From assembly GCA_014239335.1 (NCBI GenBank), contig JAAZZC010000148.1, forward strand, positions 1-40,441: 40,441 nucleotides of DNA, read 5' to 3'. Source of the stretch: Verrucomicrobiales bacterium. Lineage in GTDB: Bacteria > Verrucomicrobiota > Verrucomicrobiia > Verrucomicrobiales > DEV007. Both the position numbers and the translations under genes were made by a program. The notes under the pieces are model-generated. The model saw nothing but the letters and a program-made list of their open reading frames with translations. It was not told the DNA's origin and ran no database searches. How positions within the stretch are numbered: the first letter of the stretch is position 1; the number at the start of each line of letters is the position of its first letter. Below, piece by piece: positions 1 through 7,866 of this stretch.

Positions 1-1490
1 GTAGTTTTACCTGAACCTGTGGGCCCTGTAACTAAGACAAGGCCTTGGTCTCTCTTCATTGTCGAATTAACAATCCCCACTTGACGTTCCGACATATTCA
101 ATTCACTTAACTCCTTGATCCCATCTTGCTTATCCAGAAACCTCATAGTCAGTTTCTGATTTTCCTTCCGGCATGGGACTGCCGATACACGAACATCGAT
201 TCGCTTTTGTCCAATCTTCAATCCAAACCTCGCGTCTTGAAGATCCTGGTGCTGATGCCCCATGTCGGAGTAATTTTTAAACAACGCGATGAAACGTGGT
301 AACTGTTCCTCTGAGCAAGAATGAATAACTTTCAAGGACCCATCGATGCGCGCTCTGAATCGAGCCGTATTAAAGTATTTTTCTACATGTAAATCAGATC
401 CGCGACTCGAAATTGCTCTAAACAAGATCCACTTCAAGACATCTTCAGGAGAAGTATTGGGATTGGATGGGTTTAAATCAGCAATGTCAACCGGATCAAT
501 TTCAAGAAGATTCTGATCCTCAGAATAGTAAAGATCACCAGATTCTATAATGTCTTGCCTTTGCACTCCCCTGCCCCTGCTCCTCGCTATAGCAGAACGA
601 ATTGAGTCTCCATCAGCTAAAATTGGTATTATCTCTACTCCTTCATGCCCATCTGACAACCATTCATCTTCGAATCCGTATACTTTTTCATTTTCGCATA
701 AGAGATATAAAATACCGTCACCTTCATGCATCGGGTAAACGATATGCTTTTCTAATAATTGGTCAGCAAAACCAGTTTGGTTGGGAGCTTCGTCCGGATT
801 AAAACATGGTCTACCATTTAACAAATAGAAAAAGGCTACTCCGTAATGCCGGGGCAAGCCCTTATAATCCGCCGGCCTAAGCACCTCTATCCCTTCATTA
901 TCAACAGTCAAGGTATGCCACTTATCTTTTTCTGAATCATTAAGTGGATAATTATTTGCAAACCAATTCAATATTGAAATAGGTTCAGAAGAAGGCGGAG
1001 GAGGAAGGAGTTTTTCAAGCGGACTGATAGCAGATAAAGGTTTGAAATCTAACCTATACTGAAGATCTTCAAATATCGTTTCATAATTCGATTTTGATAT
1101 CACAACTTTAACACACAAGTAGTCAGGAATTCCCCAAGCATCATCTGACACAGGATTGAAATGACCAAGGATCGGCAATGGTCCTAAAGTTCCTATCGGA
1201 ATCCAAGGCTCGTCGCCGGAAGGCATCCTGCCTAGTTTTCTAAGCAAGTTTTCGGCATCAGCCGAACATGATGACCGTAAAAGCTGTACAGGAGGAAGCC
1301 CCGAACAGCTAGCAATTTGATCCAAATCTGATCCTTCAGAAATAGATGTAGAATTCATATCAACCCCATGCTTAACCTTATCATCCACCAAAATATTACC
1401 CTCATTTTTTTTAGATGAATCTCCATCCTTATCGGTAATCTGTGTTACCAATAACCGTGAATCCAAGTCATTCTCTTCAAGATTATTCAT
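1..1490 (-). CDS. GspE/PilB-type assembly ATPase (partial, C-terminus beyond left edge)
   Basis: Cytoplasmic hexameric ATPase that powers pseudopilus or pilus extension. An ATG at 1488-1490 opens an uninterrupted frame of 496 codons to the window edge. Residues ~40-125 look like a GspE/MshE N-terminal domain ('LGRMPSG', 'IGTLGPLPILG'). A second block (~165-290) ends in 'IIPILADGDSIRSAIAR' and looks like another N-terminal module. The start of the ATPase core follows with 'SRGSDLHVEKYFNTARFRARIDGSL', here given as its key parts SDLHVE and ARIDGSL, as in 'ASDIHIE...RIDG' of the family. The frame reaches Walker A 'GPTGSGKT' (residues 489-496) exactly at the edge, so Asp box, Walker B and His box are not visible. 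It lies 17 bp after the preceding pseudopilin and is the last visible gene of the cluster. The PilT-like ATPase at 10508-11575 is a separate paralogue. Family assignment is firm; extension ATPase of this cluster is inferred from position. Confidence 0.93.
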   Translation of the reverse strand, partial: MNNLEENDLDSRLLVTQITDKDGDSSKKNEGNILVDDKVKHGVDMNSTSISEGSDLDQIASCSGLPPVQLLRSSCSADAENLLRKLGRMPSGDEPWIPIGTLGPLPILGHFNPVSDDAWGIPDYLCVKVVISKSNYETIFEDLQYRLDFKPLSAISPLEKLLPPPPSSEPISILNWFANNYPLNDSEKDKWHTLTVDNEGIEVLRPADYKGLPRHYGVAFFYLLNGRPCFNPDEAPNQTGFADQLLEKHIVYPMHEGDGILYLLCENEKVYGFEDEWLSDGHEGVEIIPILADGDSIRSAIARSRGRGVQRQDIIESGDLYYSEDQNLLEIDPVDIADLNPSNPNTSPEDVLKWILFRAISSRGSDLHVEKYFNTARFRARIDGSLKVIHSCSEEQLPRFIALFKNYSDMGHQHQDLQDARFGLKIGQKRIDVRVSAVPCRKENQKLTMRFLDKQDGIKELSELNMSERQVGIVNSTMKRDQGLVLVTGPTGSGKT

Positions 1491-1507
1491 TTTTTAATTC
1501 ATTAAAT

Positions 1508-2008
1508 TTAACGGCCAGCTGACACGTATTTTTTTGGGAATTTGTAATTTACCCCATAATCAGACCCATCAAACTTCACCCATAAACCCACTCCAACTTC
1601 GCCCGGCCATATCACAACAAACTGATTCCCGTTCCATTGAAGCCTAAAATCTGACGACGCAGAACTCACGACAGGATGCCAGTCGGGTCTTAAAAATGGC
1701 GCTCCAGGAGCGGGATCAGCCACATCCCTCCACTGCAATGTCCTAATAATAGACATCTCTTCACCTGCCATAGAATTATCACTACTTATCTTTATATCGT
1801 AATTTAGCTGACTATGCTTTTTAACTGCTTTATTAAGATTCTCAGAGAAATCTTTAACTAGAACTTCTTTAGAATTGCTAAGAACTCCTCCCAATTGAGG
1901 GACTGCAATACTAGTAACGATGCCTAATATCGCCACAACAATAATCAATTCGACAATACTAAATGCACGGATCTCATTACCGTCGATAAAGCATTTTCCA
2001 TTTAACAT
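1508..2008 (-). CDS. Minor pseudopilin with Ala(-1) class III signal
   Basis: Prepilin-like protein of 166 residues. The class III signal is 'IRAFSIVEL': cleavage is predicted between Ala15 and Phe16, with Glu20 at mature +5, followed by a hydrophobic helix (residues ~17-38). The residue before the cut is Ala instead of the usual Gly. The rest is a soluble domain with several Trp ('LQWRDVADPAPGAPFLRPDW', 'LWVKFDGSDYG') that I cannot place in a named subfamily; GspH-like is possible from size. It sits between another pseudopilin (39 bp upstream) and gspE (17 bp downstream), in the same operon. Processing by a prepilin peptidase and incorporation into a pilus or pseudopilus are known family behaviour; the exact role is unknown. 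Confidence 0.85.
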   Translation of the reverse strand: MLNGKCFIDGNEIRAFSIVELIIVVAILGIVTSIAVPQLGGVLSNSKEVLVKDFSENLNKAVKKHSQLNYDIKISSDNSMAGEEMSIIRTLQWRDVADPAPGAPFLRPDWHPVVSSASSDFRLQWNGNQFVVIWPGEVGVGLWVKFDGSDYGVNYKFPKKYVSAGR

Positions 2009-2047
2009 ATTTTTAGAAAGTTTAGGAATTGTTCTGATTACAAGAGC

Positions 2048-2449
2048 TTAATAATAGATCTCTCCATAGGGACCCGTAAGATGCACCTTGGATATTCGTC
2101 TAAGATCTCCCGGTAACTTTATTTGATATCCAGAAGGCATATATTCGAATAAATTCGAAGGCGCAAAAGCAAGATAAGAAGACAATAGTGCATATCTTCC
2201 TTGGGCATTAATCTCCTTACCCCAATAATCACTCGCATTGTCATGCCCATTCGCCTGCACATAACTGACCATCGCAATGTTAAGGGCCTCCGCTCTTGAA
2301 ATAGCCATATTCGTTTCACTGTCCTGCTTCACTGCAACAATGTTAGGTATCGCTAAAAACGTAATGATCCCAATTATTGCAACCGCAGCCAAGACTTCTA
2401 CAAGGGAAAATCCTTTGTAGATGACTTCTCTATTTATCTTGTTTTTCAT
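2048..2449 (-). CDS. Minor pseudopilin
   Basis: Small prepilin-like protein of 133 residues. The class III signal is canonical: 'IYKGFSLVEVLAAVAIIGI', cut between Gly13 and Phe14, Glu18 at mature +5, then a hydrophobic helix to about residue 36. The soluble part carries 'SDYWGKEINAQGRYALLSSY' and ends in 'LTGPYGEIYY'. Its start lies 4 bp after the stop of the upstream pseudopilin, so the two are almost certainly co-translated. Length fits GspG/GspH-class pseudopilins, but no clear calcium-binding GspG C-terminus is visible, so subfamily is left open. Phase -1 and +1 shadow frames here are ignored. Confidence 0.85.
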   Translation of the reverse strand: MKNKINREVIYKGFSLVEVLAAVAIIGIITFLAIPNIVAVKQDSETNMAISRAEALNIAMVSYVQANGHDNASDYWGKEINAQGRYALLSSYLAFAPSNLFEYMPSGYQIKLPGDLRRISKVHLTGPYGEIYY

Positions 2450-2453
2450 TTAA

Positions 2454-3008
2454 TTAAGGGAACAATTCTACTTTTGGATAAGTATTTTTGTTATTTGCAT
2501 TGGGATTTCTCCACGCGGAAAGCGTAAGATATTGACCCGTTTTATGCATCGCTCCACTGAGAATTTTCGTTGAAGTAAATTGAGATGACGAACGCGTAAA
2601 ATGCTCATAAGTATCTTCATCCAAATAATCCTTAATCAAATCCAACCTCCCTTGAACTCCCCCTAAACTTCGCGAACTTCTAGGTATTTCAGGGGCCTCT
2701 GTCCAATAATTAGCAGCGTAATTATATTTATTTCTCACATAAAATACGGTCCGTTCCATTACTAGATTAGGATTATTAGGATCAGGCCTTTCATATCCAC
2801 CCACCTGACCCGCGACCCAGTTATTAACTGCCGATTGAAGCGTCGCCTGCTGCTGTCTTGTAACAACATTCCTAGAATCCTGAGAGGCATTAGAAAATGA
2901 ATTTATGACCATAGCGGCCATGATCGAAATGATACCAAGAACCAACAACAACTCTACCAGAGAAAAGCCAACTTCACCAACGTTGCCCTTCTTTGATATT
3001 TTCATCAT
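2454..3008 (-). CDS. Minor pseudopilin
   Basis: Prepilin-like protein of 184 residues. The class III signal is 'GEVGFSLVELLLVLGIISI', cut between Gly14 and Phe15, Glu19 at mature +5, helix to about residue 36. The soluble domain has a polar, Asn/Tyr-rich middle ('YVRNKYNYAANYW') and 'LDLIKDYLDEDTYEHF'. Two ATG codons lie in tandem at 3003-3008; either could start translation. It is the first gene after the strong hairpin at 3049-3079, so it is probably expressed below the level of the GspG-like gene upstream. I infer a minor pseudopilin; there is no evidence for a specific subfamily. Confidence 0.85.
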   Translation of the reverse strand: MMKISKKGNVGEVGFSLVELLLVLGIISIMAAMVINSFSNASQDSRNVVTRQQQATLQSAVNNWVAGQVGGYERPDPNNPNLVMERTVFYVRNKYNYAANYWTEAPEIPRSSRSLGGVQGRLDLIKDYLDEDTYEHFTRSSSQFTSTKILSGAMHKTGQYLTLSAWRNPNANNKNTYPKVELFP

Positions 3009-3048
3009 AAAATATTTTGTTGTTTATATCTTAGGTCTTGTTGAATTA

Positions 3049-3079
3049 AGGGCTCCTCAACTGAACGTCGAGGAGCCCC
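3049..3079 (-). promoter_or_regulatory. Strong intercistronic RNA hairpin after the major pseudopilin gene
   Basis: Read on the minus strand, arms GGGCTCCTCGAC and GTTGAGGAGCCC flank a 5-nt GTTCA loop. This gives 12 pairs including one G.U wobble, and a further G.U pair at the base. In plus-strand RNA the G.U pairs would be A/C mismatches, so the structure is better in the minus-strand message. It begins 31 nt past the stop of the GspG-like gene and lies 41 nt before the next start. No clean U-tract follows (TTAATTC), so partial termination or 3'-end protection of the pilin message fits better than a full terminator. Confidence 0.75.
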
Positions 3080-3109
3080 TATCTCACGCTTTATTATTTA
3101 TAATATTTC

Positions 3110-3505
3110 TTATCTTGGAGAATAAACGATCATCTTAGCCTGGGCATCATAAGAAAGATGCTGAGATGCTGCCATTTTTTCTTCATTCGAAAGGTTTGGA
3201 ACTTTGAAAACAGTGCTATCAAATCCAGAATCTTTGCTTCCAGTAAGTCCGGGGCTAACAATCTGATTAATAATTGAAGTAACGTTTGATGAGGTACCAA
3301 GATCAGCACCGGCTGCTACTGCAGAGGCGCATACTGATGCAAGGTTCTGCGCGTTACGCTTAGCTTTACTGTTATTAGCCTGTTCGGTAATATTTCCTAT
3401 AGTTGGTACAGCAATAGCGGCAATAATTCCGATGACTGCGATTACAACAAGCATTTCTACAAGGCTGAAGCCAGCCCTCACGTTTTTGACTATATTGGTC
3501 TTCAT
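3110..3505 (-). CDS. GspG/PilA-like major pseudopilin candidate
   Basis: Prepilin-like protein of 131 residues. The class III signal is canonical: 'VRAGFSLVEMLVVIAVIGII', cut between Gly12 and Phe13, Glu17 at mature +5, hydrophobic helix to about residue 36 followed by 'AIAVPTIGN', typical of GspG/PilA helices. The soluble domain is small and has no disulfide pair (one Cys in 'LASVCASAV'). I infer the major subunit for three reasons: it is the smallest canonical member, it has a 224-bp upstream gap holding a motif shared with the first gene of the cluster, and it is followed by a strong hairpin. No Shine-Dalgarno site is visible before ATG. An alternative is that it is one of several co-equal minor pilins. 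Confidence 0.85.
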   Translation of the reverse strand: MKTNIVKNVRAGFSLVEMLVVIAVIGIIAAIAVPTIGNITEQANNSKAKRNAQNLASVCASAVAAGADLGTSSNVTSIINQIVSPGLTGSKDSGFDSTVFKVPNLSNEEKMAASQHLSYDAQAKMIVYSPR

Positions 3506-3729
3506 AATAATTTTTTAGTTAAGTATTGTTTTGTGTGGCTTTTCTGTGCCCTTATGGAAGTTATGGCAATAATTAATAATTATCAACTTTATTTATTGTT
3601 TTTATGGTTTTTATATTTAGCGATGGTTATTATTAATATGACCTAAGTAATTATTTATAATTAACCTTAAATCCTAAAGCCAAGTTTTCATTATGTATTA
3701 AGCCAATTTCAGCTCAATTGTGGACCATC
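3506..3729 (-). promoter_or_regulatory. AT-rich leader of the GspG-like gene with shared 17-nt box
   Basis: This 224-bp gap follows gspF and precedes the GspG-like gene. On the minus strand it contains AAATATAAAAACCATAA (plus positions 3602-3618), identical to 15590-15606 upstream of the giant prepilin. A TTG-containing hexamer (TTGATA, 3581-3586) and CCATAA boxes (3561-3566 and 3552-3557) follow downstream. The same order, box then TTGxxx then CCATAA, occurs at the second site. This is direct sequence evidence for a shared element; a promoter or operator role is inference. Confidence 0.5.
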
Positions 3730-4998
3730 TTAATGATGGACCTGCACTTTGGCTGGTGGAGCCCCATCATTACTCGAGCTAGGCAACATGTGCTGCCCCA
3801 GATTAAATATAGGCGAATATATTGCATAGATAAGGAAACCAACAAGCGCACCTAAAATAACTATGGTCACCGGCTCTAAAACCTTATCAATTTGATTAGC
3901 AATCGTGTCTAGCTCTTCTTCATAATCATCCGCAATTTCATCGAGCATTTCAGTTGCCGAACCAGTCTCAGAAGCAATTTCCATTACTCCACAAACGTTC
4001 CGCCCGTCATCGCCCAACCAGTGAGATTCCATCAGAAAGCTTTCTGACAATCCAAGACCTTCACGAATGTGCTCACATACTCTACCAAAAAATTCCTTGT
4101 GATAAATATGAGGAGCACTATCAGCTGTTATCTTGAGGCTCTTACTGATTCTCACACCAGATTCCAGTAACAAAGAAAGACAACGAAAAGTGACTGCCGC
4201 TGATGATTTACGAACGATCCCGCCTACTGCGGGTGTATGGGCAAAGATTTTTTGAATGGACGGATTCTTCATAATCTTAGCCCAAGACTTAATAATCATC
4301 ACGAGTATAGCTACTGGTAACATTAATAAGTAAGGTTTGTTGATAAGCATATCCGAAAGCTTCATCATCATAATAGTTGCACCAGGAAGATCAGCTCCAA
4401 GGTCCCCATAAAGCTTAGAAACTGCTGGGACCAAGGTGTAACTCATTGTAATAACAACACCGACACCCATCGTTATGACAATTCCAGGGTAGATCATTCC
4501 TTTCTTCAACTTCTTAATAATGCGCAATGTTTTCTTTGAAGACTTTCCAATCTCAGCGAAAATTTCAGGCAACCTTCCAGACTCCTCCCCCGCTTGAATT
4601 AAAGCAATTATTTCTGGACCAAATTCATCTGGGAATAGTCTCATCGCATCACTTATCTTATCCCCAATAGAGATTTGATGTGCTACTTCCGCTATGATTC
4701 CTCTATAGCGTGGTGACTTAACCCTGTTCGCCTGCAATTCAAAACTTTTTACAGTCGAAATATTACGCTCAAGGCAACGAGAAACACCCGTAAATAAAGC
4801 TGCACGGTCTTCTACATTACCTTTTTTACCCGTGAGCCGATGAACGTATTCATCTAATCCACAAATACTTGATACTTTTGCAAGTTCATTAGCGGCTTTA
4901 CCCGCACCTGAGACTGCCTTTTCATCAGTATCCGTATCAACTATCAACAGACTGGTCCTCCCAGTATTTGTGTTCGCTAATGCAACTTTCTTAAGCAT
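3730..4998 (-). CDS. GspF/PilC-type inner-membrane platform protein
   Basis: Polytopic inner-membrane platform protein of 422 residues that couples the assembly ATPase to pilin insertion. Two T2SF domains are visible. The first spans ~65-225, with 'IALIQAGEESGRLPEIF' and the 'KLKKGMIYPGIVITMGVGV' membrane segment. The second spans ~265-405, with 'FRCLSLLLESGVRISKSL', 'IASETGSATEMLDEIADDYE' and 'LEPVTIVILGALVGFLIYA'. The E-x-G-x-L/A pattern is conserved in both copies. Length is normal for the family (about 400). It lies 21 bp downstream of a pseudopilin gene and ahead of the GspG-like gene. The assignment is firm; gspF and pilC cannot be told apart by sequence alone. Confidence 0.95.
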   Translation of the reverse strand: MLKKVALANTNTGRTSLLIVDTDTDEKAVSGAGKAANELAKVSSICGLDEYVHRLTGKKGNVEDRAALFTGVSRCLERNISTVKSFELQANRVKSPRYRGIIAEVAHQISIGDKISDAMRLFPDEFGPEIIALIQAGEESGRLPEIFAEIGKSSKKTLRIIKKLKKGMIYPGIVITMGVGVVITMSYTLVPAVSKLYGDLGADLPGATIMMMKLSDMLINKPYLLMLPVAILVMIIKSWAKIMKNPSIQKIFAHTPAVGGIVRKSSAAVTFRCLSLLLESGVRISKSLKITADSAPHIYHKEFFGRVCEHIREGLGLSESFLMESHWLGDDGRNVCGVMEIASETGSATEMLDEIADDYEEELDTIANQIDKVLEPVTIVILGALVGFLIYAIYSPIFNLGQHMLPSSSNDGAPPAKVQVHH

Positions 4999-5019
4999 AA
5001 CCCTTCAATTAGATTTCTA

Positions 5020-5478
5020 TTAATTTCCAGTTCGAGTATATGGTCGATATACTGTAAGTCTTGGCAAAGCCCTCCTTGCATCACCTTCCATCTTATTATT
5101 ATCCGATACTCCTGAGATCCATCGCACTTTAGAGGGATTTGTGATTACAGTTAAATCAATATCTGATGCTGTAACAGAAACAGATCCAACCATTACTGAA
5201 TATGGGGTTGAAATTGATAATTCTTCAACGCAAGGGTCTGATGGGATCAATCGAATAATTTCCTCAGAGCTGAGCCCTAATCTAAATAGCCTTGCTGCGT
5301 TCTCTTGTATAGACAAACCCCTGGCAATTCGATTCCCAGATTCCTCTTGTGATACGGTCGCAATTCCGAGAGAAACCGCTGCACCCAATGCAATAACAAT
5401 AATGCCACTTGCAGCAAGAACTTCAATGAGACTATATGCTCTTTCTGATAGGGTGGCTGGTTGCAAAGAAGATTTCAT
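5020..5478 (-). CDS. GspI/PilV-like minor pseudopilin with Ala(-1) signal
   Basis: Prepilin-like protein of 152 residues. The signal is 'SERAYSLIEVLAASGIIVIA', cut between Ala14 and Tyr15, Glu19 at mature +5. Both Ala at -1 and Tyr at +1 differ from the common Gly/Phe. The 'YSLIEVLAASGI' pattern and size resemble GspI/PilV. The start codon overlaps the stop of the GspK-like gene by 1 bp (TAATG), implying translational coupling. In classical systems GspI, J and K form the tip complex, and the three adjacent genes here match that set. Confident as a pseudopilin, moderate for the GspI label. Confidence 0.85.
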   Translation of the reverse strand: MKSSLQPATLSERAYSLIEVLAASGIIVIALGAAVSLGIATVSQEESGNRIARGLSIQENAARLFRLGLSSEEIIRLIPSDPCVEELSISTPYSVMVGSVSVTASDIDLTVITNPSKVRWISGVSDNNKMEGDARRALPRLTVYRPYTRTGN

Positions 5479-6896
5479 TAATTTGTATTAGGATAACTTT
5501 CAATCCATACTGAACGTGGGGCCAAGTATTCTAAAAATTTAGGAGCAGTCTCACGTGTGACATTGAGTTTTTTATTTCTATTTTCAGACCATTCAAATGA
5601 TTGATCCGTTGCAATACCTCCCTTTATTGTCACCTGCCCGTTTGGATTCTGTTCTTCAAGAATTTTGAAGGGGGTATTCTCTGCAATTAGGATCATTCTC
5701 CACAGCGGATTGATGGACGCTTTAGTGAAGGCATATTGAACATCGTAGGGACTAGATTGAAAATTCTTTTTTACTGCAACAACTAGTCTCCGATTACTCT
5801 TACCATGAAAAAATATTCTACTGAGATCTAACATCGATTTAGATGACTGTGTAATTATAATAGCTACGGCAGGAAGTAGACTAGCATGACTAAAAACAAA
5901 ATTAGACTGACCATGGAAGTGCACCTCAGTCACATTATCTTCGATATGGATATTAGGAAGAAATGAAGAACCTAATTCTATTTCAATCTTGCCCTGCCCA
6001 TCGCTAGTAACTCCACGCCCATTATTATGAATGACATTTCCCTTTACTCTTGTATATCCAATTTTTCTTATCGATTCTTTCATTGAATAGGACGTTGTAG
6101 GACGAGGATCAATAATATTTATTTTCCCTGAGAAGGCAGTTCCCGAGACCACACTGCCACTGGTTAACGCCAGCATCGCAAAATTTGAAGGAGGGAAATA
6201 ATGCCCACCCAAATCTCTAATCGGTTTGGCTCTATCAAATCCATTAATGGTTGGAAACATGTAAGTAGATGTTCTTAATGAATCACCGATGGAAATATTT
6301 TTTGGATCCCAAATTAATGTATTCCCATAAACTTTTATATTACCTGAAAGTCGCTGACTCTTCTCTGTATTTGATTCGGGCCTGTGCATGACAATTAAAT
6401 CACCAGACAATTGAGCTGATCGGCTTCTGAGAAGGTAATTACGCAAATAAGTAGATGAGGGCAATTCCGCCGCATTAGCTGCTTTCACTTCCCTTTCAAC
6501 ATTCATTGAAACAGGGACCTCAACTTGGAATCCATGACCATTGCCCTGACCCACAGATACAATACGGTTAGTCGTTATGGCCGAAGAAAAAGCAGACTCT
6601 TTAATAGCAGGTATAATTGTCCGGCTATCGGAATTCGGCATAGAGATCAATCGTGGAGCACTCTGCCTAATGGTCAAAGCTCTACTATATAATGACTCCC
6701 TTGCTACTGATCGTGAATTTAATTCCGCTATCCGGTGTGAAAGTACATTTTCCTTATTATTAATATGAGAAGAACGAGCAGATAACAAGGAGATCCAAGA
6801 AGCCAAACCTACCGTGCCCACTGTCATGACCACGAGGCTCATAAGAATTGTACTTCCAGCCTCTAATGGCCTAAGTCCTATGATATTATAGTTCAT
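5478..6896 (-). CDS. GspK/PilX-like large pseudopilin
   Basis: Protein of 472 residues with an N-terminal hydrophobic helix 'STILMSLVVMTVGTVGLASW' preceded by Gly14. If cut there, mature +5 is Met19 and not Glu. Absence of Glu5 is a known feature of GspK, the tip pseudopilin. The protein is longer than typical GspK (about 320). The C-terminal ~300 residues are beta-rich, with Gly/Asn turns ('SGSVVSGTAFSGKINI', 'KGNVIHNNGRGVTSDGQGK'), and I do not recognise the fold. Its position between GspJ-like and GspI-like genes, with coupled starts, supports the tip-complex role. An alternative is a PilX-like minor pilin. Confidence 0.7.
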   Translation of the reverse strand: MNYNIIGLRPLEAGSTILMSLVVMTVGTVGLASWISLLSARSSHINNKENVLSHRIAELNSRSVARESLYSRALTIRQSAPRLISMPNSDSRTIIPAIKESAFSSAITTNRIVSVGQGNGHGFQVEVPVSMNVEREVKAANAAELPSSTYLRNYLLRSRSAQLSGDLIVMHRPESNTEKSQRLSGNIKVYGNTLIWDPKNISIGDSLRTSTYMFPTINGFDRAKPIRDLGGHYFPPSNFAMLALTSGSVVSGTAFSGKINIIDPRPTTSYSMKESIRKIGYTRVKGNVIHNNGRGVTSDGQGKIEIELGSSFLPNIHIEDNVTEVHFHGQSNFVFSHASLLPAVAIIITQSSKSMLDLSRIFFHGKSNRRLVVAVKKNFQSSPYDVQYAFTKASINPLWRMILIAENTPFKILEEQNPNGQVTIKGGIATDQSFEWSENRNKKLNVTRETAPKFLEYLAPRSVWIESYPNTN

Positions 6897-6906
6897 TTAG
6901 CAGCAT

Positions 6907-7866
6907 TTACATTGAAGGATACAAAGGTACCGTAAAAAAATAATTCGTTCTTCCTGCCATATCTGAATATGAAGGCAAAGGATTGAGTGATCCAAATTCA
7001 AGACTACTATCAAAAGAAAATGCAGATATCGATTTCAGTCTGCTTAGACTTGAAGCGGCAGGATCAGGCCACCAAATAAAATAAAAAGGCATATCAGACG
7101 CCGTTTTAAAATCGTCCATTGGGCCTTCATTATGTATTAGCCTTGTTCGCTTCTCATGAAAAACAAACAACGGTTGGAATGGAACTCCCTTCTCATCATC
7201 AGGATAAAAAATATCATAATAATCGGTTAGCACATTCCAGGAATAGCGTTTTACGCTTGCGTAGGTGCCTAGTGGCTTGGCTGTGCTTTGTATATCGATG
7301 TCATAAATAGCCCTAACGGCAAGAACATCTGGAAATCCGCTTGGCTGTAAAATAAAAATGGAGCCATTATTAAATGAAGAGCTTCCTCTCCATGACTTAT
7401 ATACTGATGAGCTTTGACTCATCACTTTAGCAAGATGCAATCTGAATGATTCAGGAGAATCCAAAGATCTTCCATCAATCTCACGGTCCAAAGGGATATA
7501 TACAGGACGAAATGAATTCAATCCATCCCTAGCAAGACAAAATACAGCAGAGGCATGAGAGACATCATCCCAGAATCGGCTACGAACACGATCTGCCCTA
7601 GCTGCACGCCCATAACTTGGAGCCTTATATGTATTTACAGTACTACCACTAATGTCGTAATAACTTCTTGCTGATGATTGACCAATTTCTATAGATACAA
7701 CGGTAGAAACCTTACGCTGATTCATTCCGATTGCATTAAATGCAAGAGCCGCACCAGTTAAGACTGATGCCGCAATTGCAGAAGCAATCATAACCTCCAC
7801 TAGCGAAAAACCAAAATCACTAGGCAATGAAGACAATTGTCTTACTCTGTGAAGGGATGACTTCAT
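6907..7866 (-). CDS. GspJ/PilW-like minor pseudopilin
   Basis: Prepilin-like protein of 319 residues. The class III signal is 'SDFGFSLVEVMIASAIAASV', cut between Gly19 and Phe20, Glu24 at mature +5. Size and the 'EVMIASAIAASVLTGAALAF' helix fit GspJ/PilW. The soluble part includes 'RFWDDVSHASAVFCLARDGL' and 'FYFIWWPDPAASSLSR'. Its ATG overlaps the stop of the upstream PilP-position gene by 1 bp (TAATG), and it ends 10 bp before the GspK-like start. Known family role: tip complex with GspI and GspK. Confidence 0.85.
   Translation of the reverse strand: MKSSLHRVRQLSSLPSDFGFSLVEVMIASAIAASVLTGAALAFNAIGMNQRKVSTVVSIEIGQSSARSYYDISGSTVNTYKAPSYGRAARADRVRSRFWDDVSHASAVFCLARDGLNSFRPVYIPLDREIDGRSLDSPESFRLHLAKVMSQSSSVYKSWRGSSSFNNGSIFILQPSGFPDVLAVRAIYDIDIQSTAKPLGTYASVKRYSWNVLTDYYDIFYPDDEKGVPFQPLFVFHEKRTRLIHNEGPMDDFKTASDMPFYFIWWPDPAASSLSRLKSISAFSFDSSLEFGSLNPLPSYSDMAGRTNYFFTVPLYPSM

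Noticed and set aside
550-802. Two overlapping plus-strand open frames
   Set aside because: They are antisense to the GspE-like gene, whose frame is continuous from 1490 to the edge.
2905-3138. Plus-strand open frame across a pseudopilin gene and the hairpin
   Set aside because: It is antisense to a clear pseudopilin and its translation has no recognisable features.
3648-3663. TAATTAT-TT-ATAATTA inverted repeat upstream of the GspG-like gene
   Set aside because: It is pure A/T in an AT-rich gap and has no counterpart in the other leader; likely chance.
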